This document shows positions 1 through 8,450 of a DNA stretch of 64,000 nt, piece by piece; positions within the stretch are counted from its first letter, which is position 1; each line of letters begins with the position of its first letter. Made by a program: the position numbers and the translations under genes. The stretch comes from Exercitatus varius (GTDB lineage Bacteria > Pseudomonadota > Gammaproteobacteria > Enterobacterales > Pasteurellaceae). The notes under the pieces were generated by a model. It saw only the letters and a program-made list of their open reading frames with translations. It was not told the origin of the DNA and made no database searches. The stretch is from contig NZ_JARQTO010000008.1 of NCBI RefSeq assembly GCF_029577735.1, forward strand, positions 1 through 64,000, given 5' to 3'.

Positions 1-358
1 GCATATATTCTTCCGCGCGCATAGCGATGGAACGCGGGTCGCGGTCGTAACTTTGCATGGTGTTCGGGTCGTAAATGCTGCAACGGATAGATAAGGTAGG
101 AATTTGAGCGAACGGGTCAACAACGGCGGTTTCGGCGATTGGCATTAACAGCATGTCGGCTTTGTTGATGGCTTTCCAACCTTCTACGGACGAACCGTCG
201 AACATTTTGCCGTCTTCGAAGAAATCTTCGTCGATTGCGCTGACAGGTAATGACACGCCGTGTTCTTTCCCCTTAATGTTAGTAAAACGAAGAAGCACGA
301 ACTTTACGTCGTTCTCTTCTATTAACTTGAACACGCGTTCAATTGCTGCATTAGCCAT
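1..358 (-). CDS. glnA: glutamine synthetase, N-terminal part (cut by window edge)
   Basis: Type I glutamine synthetase, which makes glutamine from glutamate, ammonia and ATP in the cytoplasm. Only the first 119 codons are inside the window; the gene runs off the left edge. The start is the ATG whose complement is at 356-358, with AGGAG 7 nt before it. The N-terminal beta-grasp domain is clear: MANAAIERVFKLIEEN, then a FTNIKGKEHGVSLP stretch and the MFDGSSVEGW motif typical of bacterial GlnA, then MPIAETAVVDPF. It is divergent from typA, an arrangement also known from enterobacteria. The family is certain; whether the enzyme is adenylylated cannot be judged from this fragment. Confidence 0.95.
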   Translation of the reverse strand, partial: MANAAIERVFKLIEENDVKFVLLRFTNIKGKEHGVSLPVSAIDEDFFEDGKMFDGSSVEGWKAINKADMLLMPIAETAVVDPFAQIPTLSIRCSIYDPNTMQSYDRDPRSIAMRAEEYM

Positions 359-618
359 AAAAAAACTCCTGTTGTAAGGTCTGTAAAATTGCGGTTATTT
401 TAAAACATTTTCCCCCGGCGGGAAATACCACATAATCCGTTCCGTGCCAATATTCGTAAAAAATCGGGGTCCGCCGGTATTAAACGAATAAACGCTGCGT
501 TTTAGTCAATAAAGTGCGGTGAAAATTCAAACTGTTTTTCCGATTTTAGATAGCCCGGCGGCGGAAAAAGTTGTATAATTTGCGACCTTTCGCCGCCGCG
601 GCTCATGCCATGACAGAT
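359..618. other. glnA-typA intergenic region, left part
   Basis: About 260 bases without a gene. It must hold the glnA promoter on the minus strand (an AT-rich TTTTAAAATAA stretch lies near 393-405) and a plain uptake signal at 511-520. A TTGGCACG string on the minus strand at 443-450 looks like half of a sigma-54 promoter, but the matching -12 element is missing. A GC-rich stretch at 550-610 has no clear function. Confidence 0.5.
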
Positions 619-709
619 AAAGTGCGGTGACAAAATCGAAGATTTTTGAAGGTCGGCTTGGCCGACGGCCCCGAAAGGGTGGGAAATCGTTTTGCGATTT
701 CGCATAAAA
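619..709 (+). repeat. uptake-signal-headed multi-hairpin repeat, copy A
   Basis: Starts with AAAGTGCGGT (619-628), then a near-perfect CAAAATC/GATTTTTG hairpin, then GTCGGC-TTG-GCCGAC (652-666), a CCC-GAAA-GGG type hairpin (about 670-679), then GAAATCG-TTTTG-CGATTTC (683-701), and ends GCATAAAA. The second copy at 51700-51792 has the same order, spacing and loops but different stem bases, with both arms changed together. It ends 44 bp before typA. Not a gene: the reading frames of the two copies do not stay in register. Function unknown; terminator, mRNA leader structure or mobile palindromic element are all possible. Confidence 0.75.
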
Positions 710-753
710 TTTTCATTATTTTACTACTCGTTAAACAATTAAGAACATTTTAA

Positions 754-2604
754 ATGGCAGAATTAGATATTCATAAATTGCGCAATATTGCGATTATTGC
801 GCACGTTGACCACGGTAAAACCACGCTGGTCGACAAACTGTTACAGCAATCCGGCACCTTGGAAGCGGCGCGTAACGGCGATAGCGACGAACGCGTAATG
901 GACTCGAACGATCTGGAAAAAGAACGCGGCATTACCATTTTGGCCAAAAACACGGCGATTAACTGGAACGGCTACCGCATTAACATCGTGGACACGCCGG
1001 GACACGCGGATTTCGGCGGCGAAGTGGAACGCGTGCTTTCCATGGTGGATTCCGTCTTATTGGTGGTGGACGCCTTCGACGGCCCGATGCCGCAAACCCG
1101 TTTCGTCACCCAAAAAGCGTTTTCCCACGGCTTGAAACCGATCGTGGTGATCAACAAAGTCGACCGCCCCGGCGCGCGTCCGGACTGGGTGGTGGATCAG
1201 GTTTTCGATTTATTCGTAAACCTGGGCGCTACGGATGAACAATTGGATTTCCCGATTATTTACGCTTCCGCTTTGAACGGCGTGGCCGGTTTGGAACACG
1301 ATGAACTGGCGCAAGACATGACGCCGTTATTCGAAGCCATCGTCCAATACGTGGAACCGCCGAAAGTGGAATTGGACGCACCGTTCCAAATGCAGATTTC
1401 GCAGCTGGATTACAACAACTACGTCGGCGTGATCGGTATCGGTCGCATTAAACGCGGAACGGTGAAACCGAATCAGTCCGTCACCGTTATCGACAGCTTC
1501 GGCAAAACCCGTAACGGTAAAATCGGTCAGGTGCTGGGACATTTGGGCTTACAACGTTACGAAGAAGATCTGGCGCAGGCGGGCGACATTGTGGCGATTA
1601 CCGGTTTGGGCGAATTAAATATTTCCGATACCGTTTGCGATATTAACGCCGTGGAAGCCTTGCCGGCGTTAACCGTGGACGAACCGACGGTCACCATGTT
1701 CTTCTGCGTCAATACATCACCGTTCTGCGGACAGGAAGGCAAATTCGTCACCTCACGTCAGATTCTCGAACGGTTAAACAAAGAATTGGTGCACAACGTG
1801 GCGTTACGCGTGGAAGAAACCCCGAACCCGGACGAATTCCGCGTATCCGGCCGCGGCGAACTGCATTTATCGGTGTTAATCGAAAACATGCGCCGCGAAG
1901 GCTACGAATTAGCGGTGTCCCGCCCGAAAGTTATCTATAAAGAAGAAAACGGCCGCAAACTGGAGCCTTTCGAACAAGTCACCATCGACATTGAAGAACA
2001 ACATCAGGGCGCGGTGATGGAAGCATTGGGCATCCGCAAAGGCGAAGTGAAAGACATGATCCCGGACGGCAAAGGCCGCACCCGTTTGGAATACGTGATT
2101 CCAAGCCGCGGGTTAATCGGTTTCCGCAACGAATTTATGACCATGACTTCGGGAACGGGTTTACTTTATTCCAGCTTCAGCCATTACGACGACGTCAAAC
2201 CGGGCGAAATCGGTCAACGCAAAAACGGCGTGCTGATTTCCAACGCCACCGGCAAAGCGCTGGCATACGCGTTGTGGGGCTTGCAGGAACGCGGCAAATT
2301 AATGGCGGAACACGGTCAGGAAGTATACGAAGGTCAAATCATCGGCATTCACAGCCGTTCCAACGACTTAACCGTAAACTGCCTGCAGGGCAAAAAACTG
2401 ACCAACATGCGCGCCTCCGGTAAAGATGACGCGATTCAGTTAACCACGCCAATCAAGTTAACCCTTGAACAAGCCATCGAATTTATCGATGACGACGAAC
2501 TGGTGGAAGTCACCCCGCAATCCATCCGCATCCGTAAAAAACTCTTAACGGAAATGGATCGCAAACGCGCCAACCGCACCACCACCAGCACCAGCACGCG
2601 TTAA
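754..2604 (+). CDS. typA: ribosome-associated GTPase TypA/BipA
   Basis: Translational GTPase of the EF-G/LepA type, 616 residues, the usual family length. It binds ribosomes and helps 50S assembly and growth under stress or cold. The G domain shows AHVDHGKT (residues 16-23), the ERGITI switch I string, DTPGH (G3) and NKVD (G4). Beta-barrel and EF-G-like domains follow, and the TypA-specific C-terminus ends in a short Thr/Ser-rich tail. The Shine-Dalgarno is weak (AAGAA, 9 nt before the ATG). It stands alone, with a strong terminator 56 bp downstream. Identification is secure; the regulation is not visible apart from the repeat element just upstream. Confidence 0.97.
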   Translation: MAELDIHKLRNIAIIAHVDHGKTTLVDKLLQQSGTLEAARNGDSDERVMDSNDLEKERGITILAKNTAINWNGYRINIVDTPGHADFGGEVERVLSMVDSVLLVVDAFDGPMPQTRFVTQKAFSHGLKPIVVINKVDRPGARPDWVVDQVFDLFVNLGATDEQLDFPIIYASALNGVAGLEHDELAQDMTPLFEAIVQYVEPPKVELDAPFQMQISQLDYNNYVGVIGIGRIKRGTVKPNQSVTVIDSFGKTRNGKIGQVLGHLGLQRYEEDLAQAGDIVAITGLGELNISDTVCDINAVEALPALTVDEPTVTMFFCVNTSPFCGQEGKFVTSRQILERLNKELVHNVALRVEETPNPDEFRVSGRGELHLSVLIENMRREGYELAVSRPKVIYKEENGRKLEPFEQVTIDIEEQHQGAVMEALGIRKGEVKDMIPDGKGRTRLEYVIPSRGLIGFRNEFMTMTSGTGLLYSSFSHYDDVKPGEIGQRKNGVLISNATGKALAYALWGLQERGKLMAEHGQEVYEGQIIGIHSRSNDLTVNCLQGKKLTNMRASGKDDAIQLTTPIKLTLEQAIEFIDDDELVEVTPQSIRIRKKLLTEMDRKRANRTTTSTSTR

Positions 2605-2660
2605 CGAAAAAACATTGAAAAAATCGCCCGCACTTTTGTGCGCGGCGAAGCGATAATCTC

Positions 2661-2692
2661 AACCGCGCCGATAAAAAGGCGCGGTTTTTTTA
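2661..2692 (+). terminator. rho-independent terminator of typA
   Basis: Perfect 9-bp stem AACCGCGCC / GGCGCGGTT (2661-2669 with 2679-2687), loop GATAAAAAA-like, followed by a T run. A variant uptake signal (CCCGCACTTTT) sits just before it at 2627. Confidence 0.92.
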
Positions 2693-3023
2693 TATCATGT
2701 GAAAAATTCGATCAAATTTACATTAACTTGACATTCAAAACTGATAAACTTCCCCAAAAAGATCGATTTATTTCCGCTAACCGGCTCTTTTTGCTCAAAA
2801 AATAAGCTTGATTACAAGCGGTTAGTATTGTATTCGAATTTTTATTTTGCTAGGATCGCGATGCTTACATAACTTTACACAACTTTAGGTTGTTTTAGTT
2901 GTCGCTAATGTAATTTTTACACAAATTTACAAAGTGTAGCTAAAGTGGTGAATTATGTAATCGGTGATCAAAACGGATCACCATCAGCTATAAGAAAAAT
3001 CTCAATACATTTAGGAGAAATCT
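2693..3023 (+). promoter_or_regulatory. flp/tad promoter and long leader
   Basis: Candidate promoter TTGTAT (2828-2833), 17 bp, TAGGAT (2851-2856), with a TG one base before the -10 (extended -10). This would give a leader of about 160 nt before flp. The leader holds a direct repeat of AACTTTA, a TACAC...GTGTA dyad, and a perfect GGTGATC-6nt-GATCACC inverted repeat at 2963-2982. The inverted repeat may be an operator or an mRNA hairpin. No known regulator site is recognised. The flp ribosome site (TTAGGAG, 6 nt from the ATG) is strong. Confidence 0.5.
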
Positions 3024-3263
3024 ATGTTAACCAATTTCACAACTAAAGCCTATATTGCAACAACGGAAGCTATCCGTCGTTTCAAACAGGATCATAAAGG
3101 CGTAACCGCAATCGAATATGGTTTGATTGCTGTGGTTATGGCAGCGTTTATCGTATTCGCATTCTCAGATAGCACCGATAGTTTCGTTGGTGCGTTAAAA
3201 GCGAAATTTAAGTCATTAAAGGATAGTGTAGGAACTAATGCACCTACATTTGGTGGTCAGTAA
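3024..3263 (+). CDS. flp: Flp-family type IVb pilin
   Basis: Major subunit of the Flp pilus, which gives tight, non-specific adhesion and biofilm. The 79-residue prepilin has a 26-residue basic leader ending in Gly26, then the Flp processing and packing motif VTAIEYGLIAVV (Glu31-Tyr32) and a hydrophobic segment to about residue 48. TadV would cut after Gly26, giving a 53-residue pilin. First gene of the tad locus, with the strongest ribosome site and a hairpin right after its stop, as expected for a subunit needed in excess. Only one flp copy is present; Aggregatibacter-type loci usually carry two. Confidence 0.95.
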   Translation: MLTNFTTKAYIATTEAIRRFKQDHKGVTAIEYGLIAVVMAAFIVFAFSDSTDSFVGALKAKFKSLKDSVGTNAPTFGGQ

Positions 3264-3275
3264 TAATTCTTCATT

Positions 3276-3305
3276 GATGGCACAGGTATTTTTGCTTGTG
3301 CCGTC
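3276..3305 (+). terminator. intercistronic hairpin after flp
   Basis: GATGGCACA (3276-3284) pairs with TGTGCCGTC (3297-3305) through nine base pairs including one G-U. There is no T run, so it is more likely a partial terminator or 3'-end protector of the flp message than a full stop; it would let flp exceed the rest of the operon. Confidence 0.6.
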
Positions 3306-3340
3306 CTTAATAAACTAACAGAAAAATTGTTACTTCCATC

Positions 3341-3778
3341 ATGCTAACCCACCAACTGATTATAGGGCTTGATTTAATCGCTGCGTTGCAATTGCTTTAC
3401 CTTTGTTTCACGGATATTAAATCAAGAATTATCGACAACCGGGTGATTATCGGCTTGTTTTTCACCATGGCGGCGTTAAGTTGGCTGAAATACGAACAGG
3501 TGTTTGTGTGGCAAGGAATTATCGGGCTTGCCGTCTGTTTTATTTTATTTACGTTGAATGTGATGGGCGGCGGCGATGCCAAATTAATTGCGGTGTTAAT
3601 GCTTGCCGTTCCTTCGGAACAACTGATTTCTTTGTTTTTTTTGACCGCACTTTGCGGTTTGTTGTTGATTATTATCGGTTGGCTGTTTTTCCGCCAATCC
3701 ATTAAACAAAACGGCTTGCCTTACGGCGTGGCCATCAGTTTCGGCTATTTCGCCACCTTATTTTTATACGCTTCCTAA
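3341..3778 (+). CDS. tadV: prepilin peptidase TadV (A24 family)
   Basis: Inner-membrane aspartic peptidase that removes the leader of Flp and of the pseudopilins TadE and TadF. 145 residues, the size of short A24 peptidases without the methylase domain. The two catalytic aspartates are visible: FTD25IKSR and the GGGD79AK motif, with several hydrophobic segments between and after them. The ribosome site is poor (no clear Shine-Dalgarno before the ATG), so translation may depend on upstream readthrough or be kept low. Second gene of the tad operon. Confidence 0.92.
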   Translation: MLTHQLIIGLDLIAALQLLYLCFTDIKSRIIDNRVIIGLFFTMAALSWLKYEQVFVWQGIIGLAVCFILFTLNVMGGGDAKLIAVLMLAVPSEQLISLFFLTALCGLLLIIIGWLFFRQSIKQNGLPYGVAISFGYFATLFLYAS

Positions 3779-3815
3779 GGGCCGGCACCTGTAACGGGGC
3801 GGAAAAGGATATAAT

Positions 3816-4601
3816 ATGAATTACAGAGTGTTGTTTATTATCTCATTCCTTATCCTCGCCATGGGGCTGAGCGGGCTGTTTTTTATGTTTCCCGATGAAA
3901 ACCAAAGCGCCCCGGCCCAAAACCAAACCGCCGGCGAACAACCCGCCGCCAAACGCCAAACCGCCGTTCTGTTGGCGCAAACCACCCGTTCCGTTCCGCA
4001 AGGCGCCTTATTACAGGCGGGCGATTACGCGTTTAACGAACTCTCCGTGGACAGCGACGATCCCCGGCTGAAATTCGATTTAAAACCCTTATTTGAAAAC
4101 ACCGACAATTATTCTCTGCAAGGATATTTGGTTAAACAGCCGCTGCAGGCGGGTTCTTTTTTATCCGCCAATCTGCTGCTTTCACCGCAACATCCCGATT
4201 ATTTGTTTTCCAGTCTCGATCCTAAACGGGAAGTGCCTTATCGCATTTATATCAAATATGCTGACCGCTATATTTTCGATAGCTTAAAAAACGGCGTCGT
4301 CGTTTCCATTTCCAGCCAGCAAGCGATGAACGACGAAAAACGGACGGAGCGCAACACCTTAATCAGACTGATCGACAACGCCGTGGTATTGCAAACCAAA
4401 ATTTATACCCAGGACGAACAGTTATTAGACAAGGATAGAAATATCTTCGGTTACGTAACCGTTAAACTGGACGCCGAACAAATGAAAAAACTTTATTCCT
4501 TACCTAAGGACGCCAATTTAATTGTGCTGCCGAATAACGAACCACCACAGGGCGCAACCAACCATCGTGGCATTTATGTCAGAAAATTGAGAGGTCAATA
4601 A
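3816..4601 (+). CDS. rcpC: Flp pilus assembly protein RcpC/CpaB
   Basis: Periplasmic protein anchored by one N-terminal membrane segment (about residues 5-24), needed to modify or assemble Flp pili and to work with the secretin. 261 residues. After a Pro/Gln/Ala-rich linker comes a SAF/CpaB-like region (from about residue 50, QTTRSVPQGALLQAGDY), and the C-terminal half has the RcpC pattern. AAGGAT serves as ribosome site. It lies 3 bp before rcpA, so the two are coupled. Confidence 0.88.
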   Translation: MNYRVLFIISFLILAMGLSGLFFMFPDENQSAPAQNQTAGEQPAAKRQTAVLLAQTTRSVPQGALLQAGDYAFNELSVDSDDPRLKFDLKPLFENTDNYSLQGYLVKQPLQAGSFLSANLLLSPQHPDYLFSSLDPKREVPYRIYIKYADRYIFDSLKNGVVVSISSQQAMNDEKRTERNTLIRLIDNAVVLQTKIYTQDEQLLDKDRNIFGYVTVKLDAEQMKKLYSLPKDANLIVLPNNEPPQGATNHRGIYVRKLRGQ

Positions 4602-4604
4602 TTT

Positions 4605-6014
4605 ATGCCGACTTACACACAAATAATCAGAAAAACGATTACCGCCGGTTTAACCGCATTAATGATGACCTGCGCTACCACGGCTTTCGCCAAACAACTG
4701 TATTTGGAACAAGGCAAAAGCAAATTTTTCGTGCTGGATAAAAAAATCGATACGATTTTTGTCTCTTCTTCCGAAGTGGCGGATTATGAAATTGTGGACG
4801 ATTACAGTTTTATGGTTTTCGCCAAACAGGAAGGCACCACGGATGTTACCGCCTTTGACGAAAACGGCAAAATTCTGTTATCGGATTCCCTGACGGTGAA
4901 CGCCTTTATTAACAATATCGTCGATACCAACAAACAAATTAAAGCCCGTTTCCCGAATACTAAGTTGGAAGTGAAGAAAGTGGGCAAAGCCTATGTGATC
5001 GAAGGAGATGCCAATTCCCAGCAGGAAAGCGAAGAAGTGAACCGTATTGTGGGCGAGGCTATCGGTGTCACGCCGAAAGTGACGGAAACCACATTAAAAC
5101 GCGGTAACGGGATGTCCGATGAAAAATTACCGTTCCTGGATAAATACGAATATAACGGCGTGATCAATAATGCCAATATCGGCGAAGTCACCCAAGTCAA
5201 TGTGAAATTAACGGTGGCGGAAGTGAATAAAACCTTCTCGGATTCCTTAGGTATTAAATGGGAACATTTATCCGGTTCCGTCCTGCCAAACTGGAGTTCC
5301 GGCAGCAACTTATACGAGGCGGCGTTTGACGGTACGACAAGTTCAATCGCATTGATTAATGCGGATCGCCTCAGTGCATTTATCAACGCGGTGAATAATT
5401 CCAATAACGGTAGAATTTTGGCGGAACCGAATATTTCGATGCTGTCCGGTGAAACCGCGGATATTTTAGTGGGCGGAGAAATTCCTTTTGCCCAGCGGGA
5501 CAGCGAGGGCAACGCCACGATTATTTATAAAGATTTCGGGGTGAAGCTAATGGTGGGCGCCAAAGTGCAGAAAAACGATCGGATCCGCCTGGCGCTGGCT
5601 CAGGAAGTAAGCACTTTATCGGGCAATTATACCTATGCGGATGTGGGGGATATTCCTTATTTCCAGACCCGCCGTTCCAAATCCACCTTTGAAGTGGGCG
5701 ACGGCGAAAGCTTCATTATCGGCGGCTTGCTGAGTTCCAGCGATCTGGAAGGACTTTCCAAGGTGCCGTTATTGGGCGACATTCCGGTGTTAGGCGCATT
5801 TTTCCGCAGTGTGACCACTTCCCGCGAAACCAAGGAATTAGTGGTGGTGGCGACAGTGAATTTAGTCAAACCGAAAGATGTGGAAAATTTGGTTTATCCG
5901 TCATTTGATCAAACCGGCACCCTGGAGCGTTTTTTCAACGTCACGCCGTTTAAGAACGTTTACCATAAAACCCTAACCTCAAATTTCATGAAAAACGGCG
6001 GGTTTATCCAATAA
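4605..6014 (+). CDS. rcpA: Flp pilus outer-membrane secretin RcpA/CpaC
   Basis: Outer-membrane channel for the Flp pilus. 469 residues with a Sec signal peptide (about 1-29, ending TAFA). The N-terminal region (about 30-100) is the pilus-assembly/secretin N0-type domain, followed by a BON-like segment, then the secretin domain (about 190-435), including VGGEIPFAQ and the terminal PLLGDIPVLGAFFRS and KELVVVATVNLV strings. It lacks a lipobox, so it may need a pilotin. In related loci RcpB follows; here tadZ starts 18 bp downstream, so rcpB is absent. Confidence 0.93.
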   Translation: MPTYTQIIRKTITAGLTALMMTCATTAFAKQLYLEQGKSKFFVLDKKIDTIFVSSSEVADYEIVDDYSFMVFAKQEGTTDVTAFDENGKILLSDSLTVNAFINNIVDTNKQIKARFPNTKLEVKKVGKAYVIEGDANSQQESEEVNRIVGEAIGVTPKVTETTLKRGNGMSDEKLPFLDKYEYNGVINNANIGEVTQVNVKLTVAEVNKTFSDSLGIKWEHLSGSVLPNWSSGSNLYEAAFDGTTSSIALINADRLSAFINAVNNSNNGRILAEPNISMLSGETADILVGGEIPFAQRDSEGNATIIYKDFGVKLMVGAKVQKNDRIRLALAQEVSTLSGNYTYADVGDIPYFQTRRSKSTFEVGDGESFIIGGLLSSSDLEGLSKVPLLGDIPVLGAFFRSVTTSRETKELVVVATVNLVKPKDVENLVYPSFDQTGTLERFFNVTPFKNVYHKTLTSNFMKNGGFIQ

Positions 6015-6032
6015 TTACGGGCAAAACTGATC

Positions 6033-7154
6033 ATGCTATTACTTGATAAAAACAAAGCGAATCCGGTCGGCGCCCGTAAAATCGTGGTGTTATCGGATTG
6101 TGCGGAAATGCAAAACAATGTCTCGCAACTATTGCGCACCGGCGGTTTTGAAAATATCGAACAGCTTAAACGCTATTTTCTTTCGGAAAATATCGGATTT
6201 AATGCGGAAGATATTCTCGGCATGATTGTAGATATAAAAGATGAAACGGATATCGGCTTAATTACCAAGCATATCAACGCCATCGTACCGCAAAATCTCT
6301 GGGTTTGCGCCATAGGTACTTCGGATTCCATCACTCTGGCGCAGAATCTGGCGAATGCCGGAATTTTATATTTCCATGCCGGTACTCAACTGCATTTAAT
6401 GATGGATAAGATCAGCTCCGCTAAAGTCAGCCTTCCGCATACCAGAAATACGGTGAAAATATGCGTTCTGGGTTGCAAGGGCGGGATCGGCAGCAGTTTG
6501 ATCAGCATCCATATTGCAAATCAGATTATCAGCAATAAAAAGGTACCGGTGTTATTGGCGCAAGGCCCTAACGGTTCACAGGATTTGGATCTGGCCTTCG
6601 ATAAAAAATTACAGGGCGATATTTCCAAATACGACGAATATCTCGATCTTTTTAACGGTATTCCTCATAAACTGAACGATAAAGTCACGGAAAAATATAA
6701 TTTTATTATTTACGATCAACCGATTTTTAATATCGATAAGGATCTTTATCCCGAGTTTTTTGAATACAGCAATAGTTTTGTTTTAGTGGTGGAACGACGA
6801 ATCGCTTCGTTGCGTGTGGCTAAACAATTTTTGGAACAATGCGAGCGGATTCGCAGCCGTACCAATCAGGCTATCAGAGTGTTTATTTGCATTTCCGATC
6901 ATAAACCGAAAAGCGAGAAATTAATGGCCAAATCGGATATCGAGACATTACTGGGAACCCAGGTTGACGCAGTGATTCCCTTTATTAAAAACACCGAGGC
7001 TAAAACCGTTATGGGGCTAAATTTAAGCAAAGCCCATAAAAAATCTTTTTACAGCCTGGCAATGAAAATTATCGGCGTATTGTCGCGGAATAATTTGAAC
7101 AACGAAAATAAAAGTTTGTTCATAGGACTTTACCGTTTGTTATTCAATCGTTAG
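6033..7154 (+). CDS. tadZ: Flp pilus localisation ATPase TadZ/CpaE
   Basis: MinD/ParA-like protein that sets the polar position of the Tad machine. 373 residues: an N-terminal receiver-like domain (about 1-130) without an obvious phosphoryl pocket, then an ATPase domain that starts with CVLGCKGGIGSS (about residue 147). This is a deviant Walker A: the lysine normally found after GIG is replaced by Ser, a trait known in TadZ proteins. Switch-type YDQPIFN and VVERRIASLR strings follow. Directly before tadA. Confidence 0.88.
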   Translation: MLLLDKNKANPVGARKIVVLSDCAEMQNNVSQLLRTGGFENIEQLKRYFLSENIGFNAEDILGMIVDIKDETDIGLITKHINAIVPQNLWVCAIGTSDSITLAQNLANAGILYFHAGTQLHLMMDKISSAKVSLPHTRNTVKICVLGCKGGIGSSLISIHIANQIISNKKVPVLLAQGPNGSQDLDLAFDKKLQGDISKYDEYLDLFNGIPHKLNDKVTEKYNFIIYDQPIFNIDKDLYPEFFEYSNSFVLVVERRIASLRVAKQFLEQCERIRSRTNQAIRVFICISDHKPKSEKLMAKSDIETLLGTQVDAVIPFIKNTEAKTVMGLNLSKAHKKSFYSLAMKIIGVLSRNNLNNENKSLFIGLYRLLFNR

Positions 7155-7169
7155 AGATGAAGGCATTCT

Positions 7170-8450
7170 ATGTTAAGCAAAGAACAACAGGTTTTTTTCC
7201 GTAACGAAGTGTTGAGCAATCTGGATATTGAAAAACTCGACGAAATCCAGAGCGAATACGGCAAATTGGTTGACGAACTGGTGCAGATTGTTTATCAGGT
7301 CAGCAATCAGCACGGTCACTACCTTACCGCCCTTGATGCTTCAACCATGGCGCAGATCATCGCTGATGAAATCACCGGTTACGGTCCGCTACGGGAATTA
7401 ATGGAAGATGACACGGTTAACGATATTCTGGTGAACGGCCCGAACGACGTGTGGGTTGAACGCGCCGGTATTCTGGAAAAAACCGATAAACAATTTATTA
7501 ATAACGAACAGCTTACGGATATTGCCAAGCGATTGGTGGCACGAGTCGGACGACGCATCGACGACGGTTCGCCGCTGGTGGACTCCCGCTTGCCGGACGG
7601 TAGCCGTCTTAATGTTGTAGTGCCGCCTATCGCCTTAGACGGAACCTCTATTTCCATTCGTAAATTCAGCAAAAATAAGAAATCTTTACAGGAATTAGTG
7701 AATTTCGGCTCTATGACGCTGGAAATGGCAAATTTTCTGATTATCGCCGCCCGCTCCCGGGTAAACATAATCGTTTCCGGCGGGACGGGTTCGGGTAAAA
7801 CCACTTTATTAAACGCTTTATCCAATTATATTTCCCATACGGAACGAGTGATTACTTTAGAAGATACGGCGGAATTACGTTTAGAGCAGCCTCATGTGGT
7901 GCGTCTGGAAACCCGTATTGCCGGGGTCGAGCGAACCGGCGCCGTTACCATGCAGGATTTGGTGATTAATGCGCTGCGTATGCGTCCCGAGCGGATTATT
8001 GTGGGGGAATGTCGCGGTGCGGAAGCGTTCCAAATGCTACAAGCGATGAATACCGGCCATGACGGTTCAATGTCTACCCTGCACGCCAACAGCCCGCGCG
8101 ACGCCACTTCCCGTCTGGAAAGTATGGTGATGATGTCGAACGCGTCATTACCCTTGGAAGCGATTCGACGCAATATCGCCGCCGCGGTAAATATTATTGT
8201 GCAGGCTTCCCGCTTAAATGACGGTTCGAGAAAAATCACCAATATTACGGAAATTATGGGAATGGAAAGCGGACATATCGTCCTGCAGGATATTTTTACT
8301 TATCAGCCGAGCAAATACCGTGATGAAAACGGGAAAATCATCGGTGAGTTTATTTCTCACGGGTTATTATCCAATTCAGTGGTATACCAGAATGCGCAAA
8401 TATTTAATTTAAGTAGCGAATTACAAAGTATATTCGGGAACTCGCAATGA
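7170..8450 (+). CDS. tadA: Flp pilus secretion ATPase TadA
   Basis: Hexameric ATPase of the type II/IV secretion (CpaF) family that powers Flp pilus extension and retraction. 426 residues. Walker A SGGTGSGKTT is at about residues 202-211, the Asp box is VITLEDTAELR, Walker B is RPERIIVGECRGAEA, and the His box is MSTLHANS. The N-terminal domain includes ADEITGYGPL, typical of CpaF. Its stop overlaps the tadB start in ATGA (8447-8450), a sign of coupled translation. Confidence 0.95.
   Translation: MLSKEQQVFFRNEVLSNLDIEKLDEIQSEYGKLVDELVQIVYQVSNQHGHYLTALDASTMAQIIADEITGYGPLRELMEDDTVNDILVNGPNDVWVERAGILEKTDKQFINNEQLTDIAKRLVARVGRRIDDGSPLVDSRLPDGSRLNVVVPPIALDGTSISIRKFSKNKKSLQELVNFGSMTLEMANFLIIAARSRVNIIVSGGTGSGKTTLLNALSNYISHTERVITLEDTAELRLEQPHVVRLETRIAGVERTGAVTMQDLVINALRMRPERIIVGECRGAEAFQMLQAMNTGHDGSMSTLHANSPRDATSRLESMVMMSNASLPLEAIRRNIAAAVNIIVQASRLNDGSRKITNITEIMGMESGHIVLQDIFTYQPSKYRDENGKIIGEFISHGLLSNSVVYQNAQIFNLSSELQSIFGNSQ

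Noticed and set aside
443..450. TTGGCACG on the minus strand before glnA, like the -24 half of a sigma-54 promoter
   Set aside because: The -12 element (TTGC at the right distance) is absent, and H. influenzae, as far as known, lacks this sigma factor.
2814..2822. ACAAGCGGT, the Actinobacillus pleuropneumoniae-type uptake signal
   Set aside because: Only this intergenic copy and one inside the gene at 29508-30527 were noticed, fitting chance; the Haemophilus type dominates.
4991..5518. 175-residue frame antisense to rcpA
   Set aside because: Shadow of the secretin gene with no start signal or family pattern.
7379..7825. 148-residue frame antisense to tadA
   Set aside because: Antisense shadow; tadA motifs on the other strand are unambiguous.
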